Below, piece by piece: positions 6,445 to 6,921 of a stretch of 6,921 nt of DNA (position 1 is its first letter; the number at the start of each line of letters is the position of its first letter). Under the pieces are notes generated by a model that saw only the letters and a list, made by a program, of their open reading frames with translations, searched no databases and was not told where the DNA came from. Source of the DNA: Pseudomonadota bacterium. GTDB lineage: Bacteria > Pseudomonadota > Alphaproteobacteria > Rhizobiales > Rhizobiaceae. The stretch lies in NCBI GenBank assembly GCA_023387775.1, contig JAEWHN010000151.1, forward strand, positions 1 to 6,921. The letters are read 5' to 3'. Position numbers and translations under genes: made by a program.

Positions 6445-6462
6445 CTTTCGTTTCGCCGAAAG
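6445..6462 (-). other. Short inverted repeat directly after the dapD stop codon
   Basis: CTTTCG (6445-6450) and CGAAAG (6457-6462) form a perfect six-pair stem with a six-base loop, one base past the dapD TGA. It has no U-run. It stands fifteen bases upstream (in the direction of dapD transcription) of the GC-rich hairpin and may be a minor element of the same 3' structure. Confidence 0.3.
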
Positions 6463-6463
6463 A

Positions 6464-6921
6464 TCAATCTCTCAGCAGCTCGTTGATCGAAGTCTTGGAG
6501 CGGGTCTGGGCATCGACGCGCTTGACGATGACGGCGCAGTAGAGGCTGGGGCCCGGCTGCCCGTTGGGCAGCGGCTTGCCCGGCAGCGAGCCGGCGACCA
6601 CGACGGAATTGGCCGGCACTTCGCCATAGGTGATCTCGCCGGTGGCGCGGTCGACGATCTTGGTCGACTTGCCGATGAACACGCCCATGCCCAGCACCGA
6701 GCCTTCGCGCACGATGCAGCCCTCGACCACCTCGGAGCGGGCGCCGATGAAGCAGTTGTCCTCGATGATTGTGGGACCGGCCTGCATCGGCTCCAGCACG
6801 CCGCCGATGCCGACGCCGCCCGACAGGTGCACGTTCTTGCCGATCTGCGCGCAGGAGCCGACGGTCGCCCAGGTATCGACCATGGTGCCCTCGCCGACAT
6901 AGGCGCCGAGATTGACGAAGG
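6464..6921 (-). CDS. dapD: 2,3,4,5-tetrahydropyridine-2,6-dicarboxylate N-succinyltransferase (C-terminal part; start outside the window)
   Basis: Transfers succinyl from succinyl-CoA to tetrahydrodipicolinate, the first step of the succinylase branch to diaminopimelate and lysine; a cytoplasmic trimer. The visible 151 codons start inside FVNLGAYVGEGTMVDTWATV and continue to the natural C-terminus SINELLRD. The left-handed beta-helix with hexapeptide repeats is clear (for example VGSCAQIGKNVHLSGGVGIG and TIIEDNCFIGA), followed by the C-terminal segment PSLYCAVIVKRVDAQTRSK that helps bind CoA. The aspartate of TMVDTW and the glutamate of GARSEVVEG, 48 residues apart, correspond to the catalytically important Asp141 and Glu189 of the mycobacterial enzyme. 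Homologues are about 270-285 residues, so roughly half the gene is visible. DapD and DapE act in the same pathway, but here the two genes are separated by three others, two of them on the opposite strand. Confidence 0.97.
   Translation of the reverse strand, partial: FVNLGAYVGEGTMVDTWATVGSCAQIGKNVHLSGGVGIGGVLEPMQAGPTIIEDNCFIGARSEVVEGCIVREGSVLGMGVFIGKSTKIVDRATGEITYGEVPANSVVVAGSLPGKPLPNGQPGPSLYCAVIVKRVDAQTRSKTSINELLRD

Noticed and set aside
1..6921. A new defence, mobile or biosynthetic system
   Set aside because: All but two of the nine proteins belong to common enzyme families. The remaining two (the DUF805 protein and the five-helix protein) are lone membrane proteins beside metabolic genes, and there are no repeats, recombinases or unusual composition to suggest an island.

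Overview
The window is a compact, uniformly GC-rich piece of bacterial chromosome. Its gene set and protein sequences fit the Hyphomicrobiales (Rhizobiales), most likely a Mesorhizobium/Aminobacter-like member of the Phyllobacteriaceae. That placement is inferred from remembered family sequences and gene order, not from a search. There are nine protein-coding genes, one cut by the right edge, and gaps of at most 118 bases between them. I see no RNA gene, mobile element, CRISPR array or sign of recent transfer.

Left block, + strand (54-2242): a tight run of fmt (methionyl-tRNA formyltransferase), a YhbS-type GNAT acetyltransferase and truA (tRNA pseudouridine synthase). fmt and the GNAT gene share an ATGA stop/start overlap, and truA follows three bases later from a GTG start. 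Two of the three gene products act on tRNA; the acetyltransferase target is unknown.

Middle block, - strand (2227-4019): dapE (succinyl-diaminopimelate desuccinylase), followed two bases later by a small uncharacterised five-helix membrane protein. The end of that gene overlaps the end of truA tail to tail by 16 bases. A candidate promoter in front of dapE would start the transcript almost at the ATG, and no ribosome binding site is visible there, so dapE may be translated from a leaderless mRNA.

Right block: a PanE/ketopantoate-reductase-like gene and a YjjG-like HAD hydrolase on the + strand (4138-5967) sit between dapE and, on the - strand, a DUF805 membrane protein and dapD (tetrahydrodipicolinate N-succinyltransferase, 5' end outside the window). 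DapD and DapE catalyse the first and last steps of the succinylase branch of diaminopimelate/lysine synthesis. Here two opposite-strand genes separate them, so dapE probably relies on its own promoter. A GC-rich hairpin lies between dapD and the DUF805 gene.

This is essentially ordinary housekeeping sequence. I found no convincing new multi-gene system. The observations worth following are the possible leaderless dapE transcript, the membrane protein tied to dapE, the hairpin after dapD, and the GNAT gene embedded between two tRNA-modification genes.
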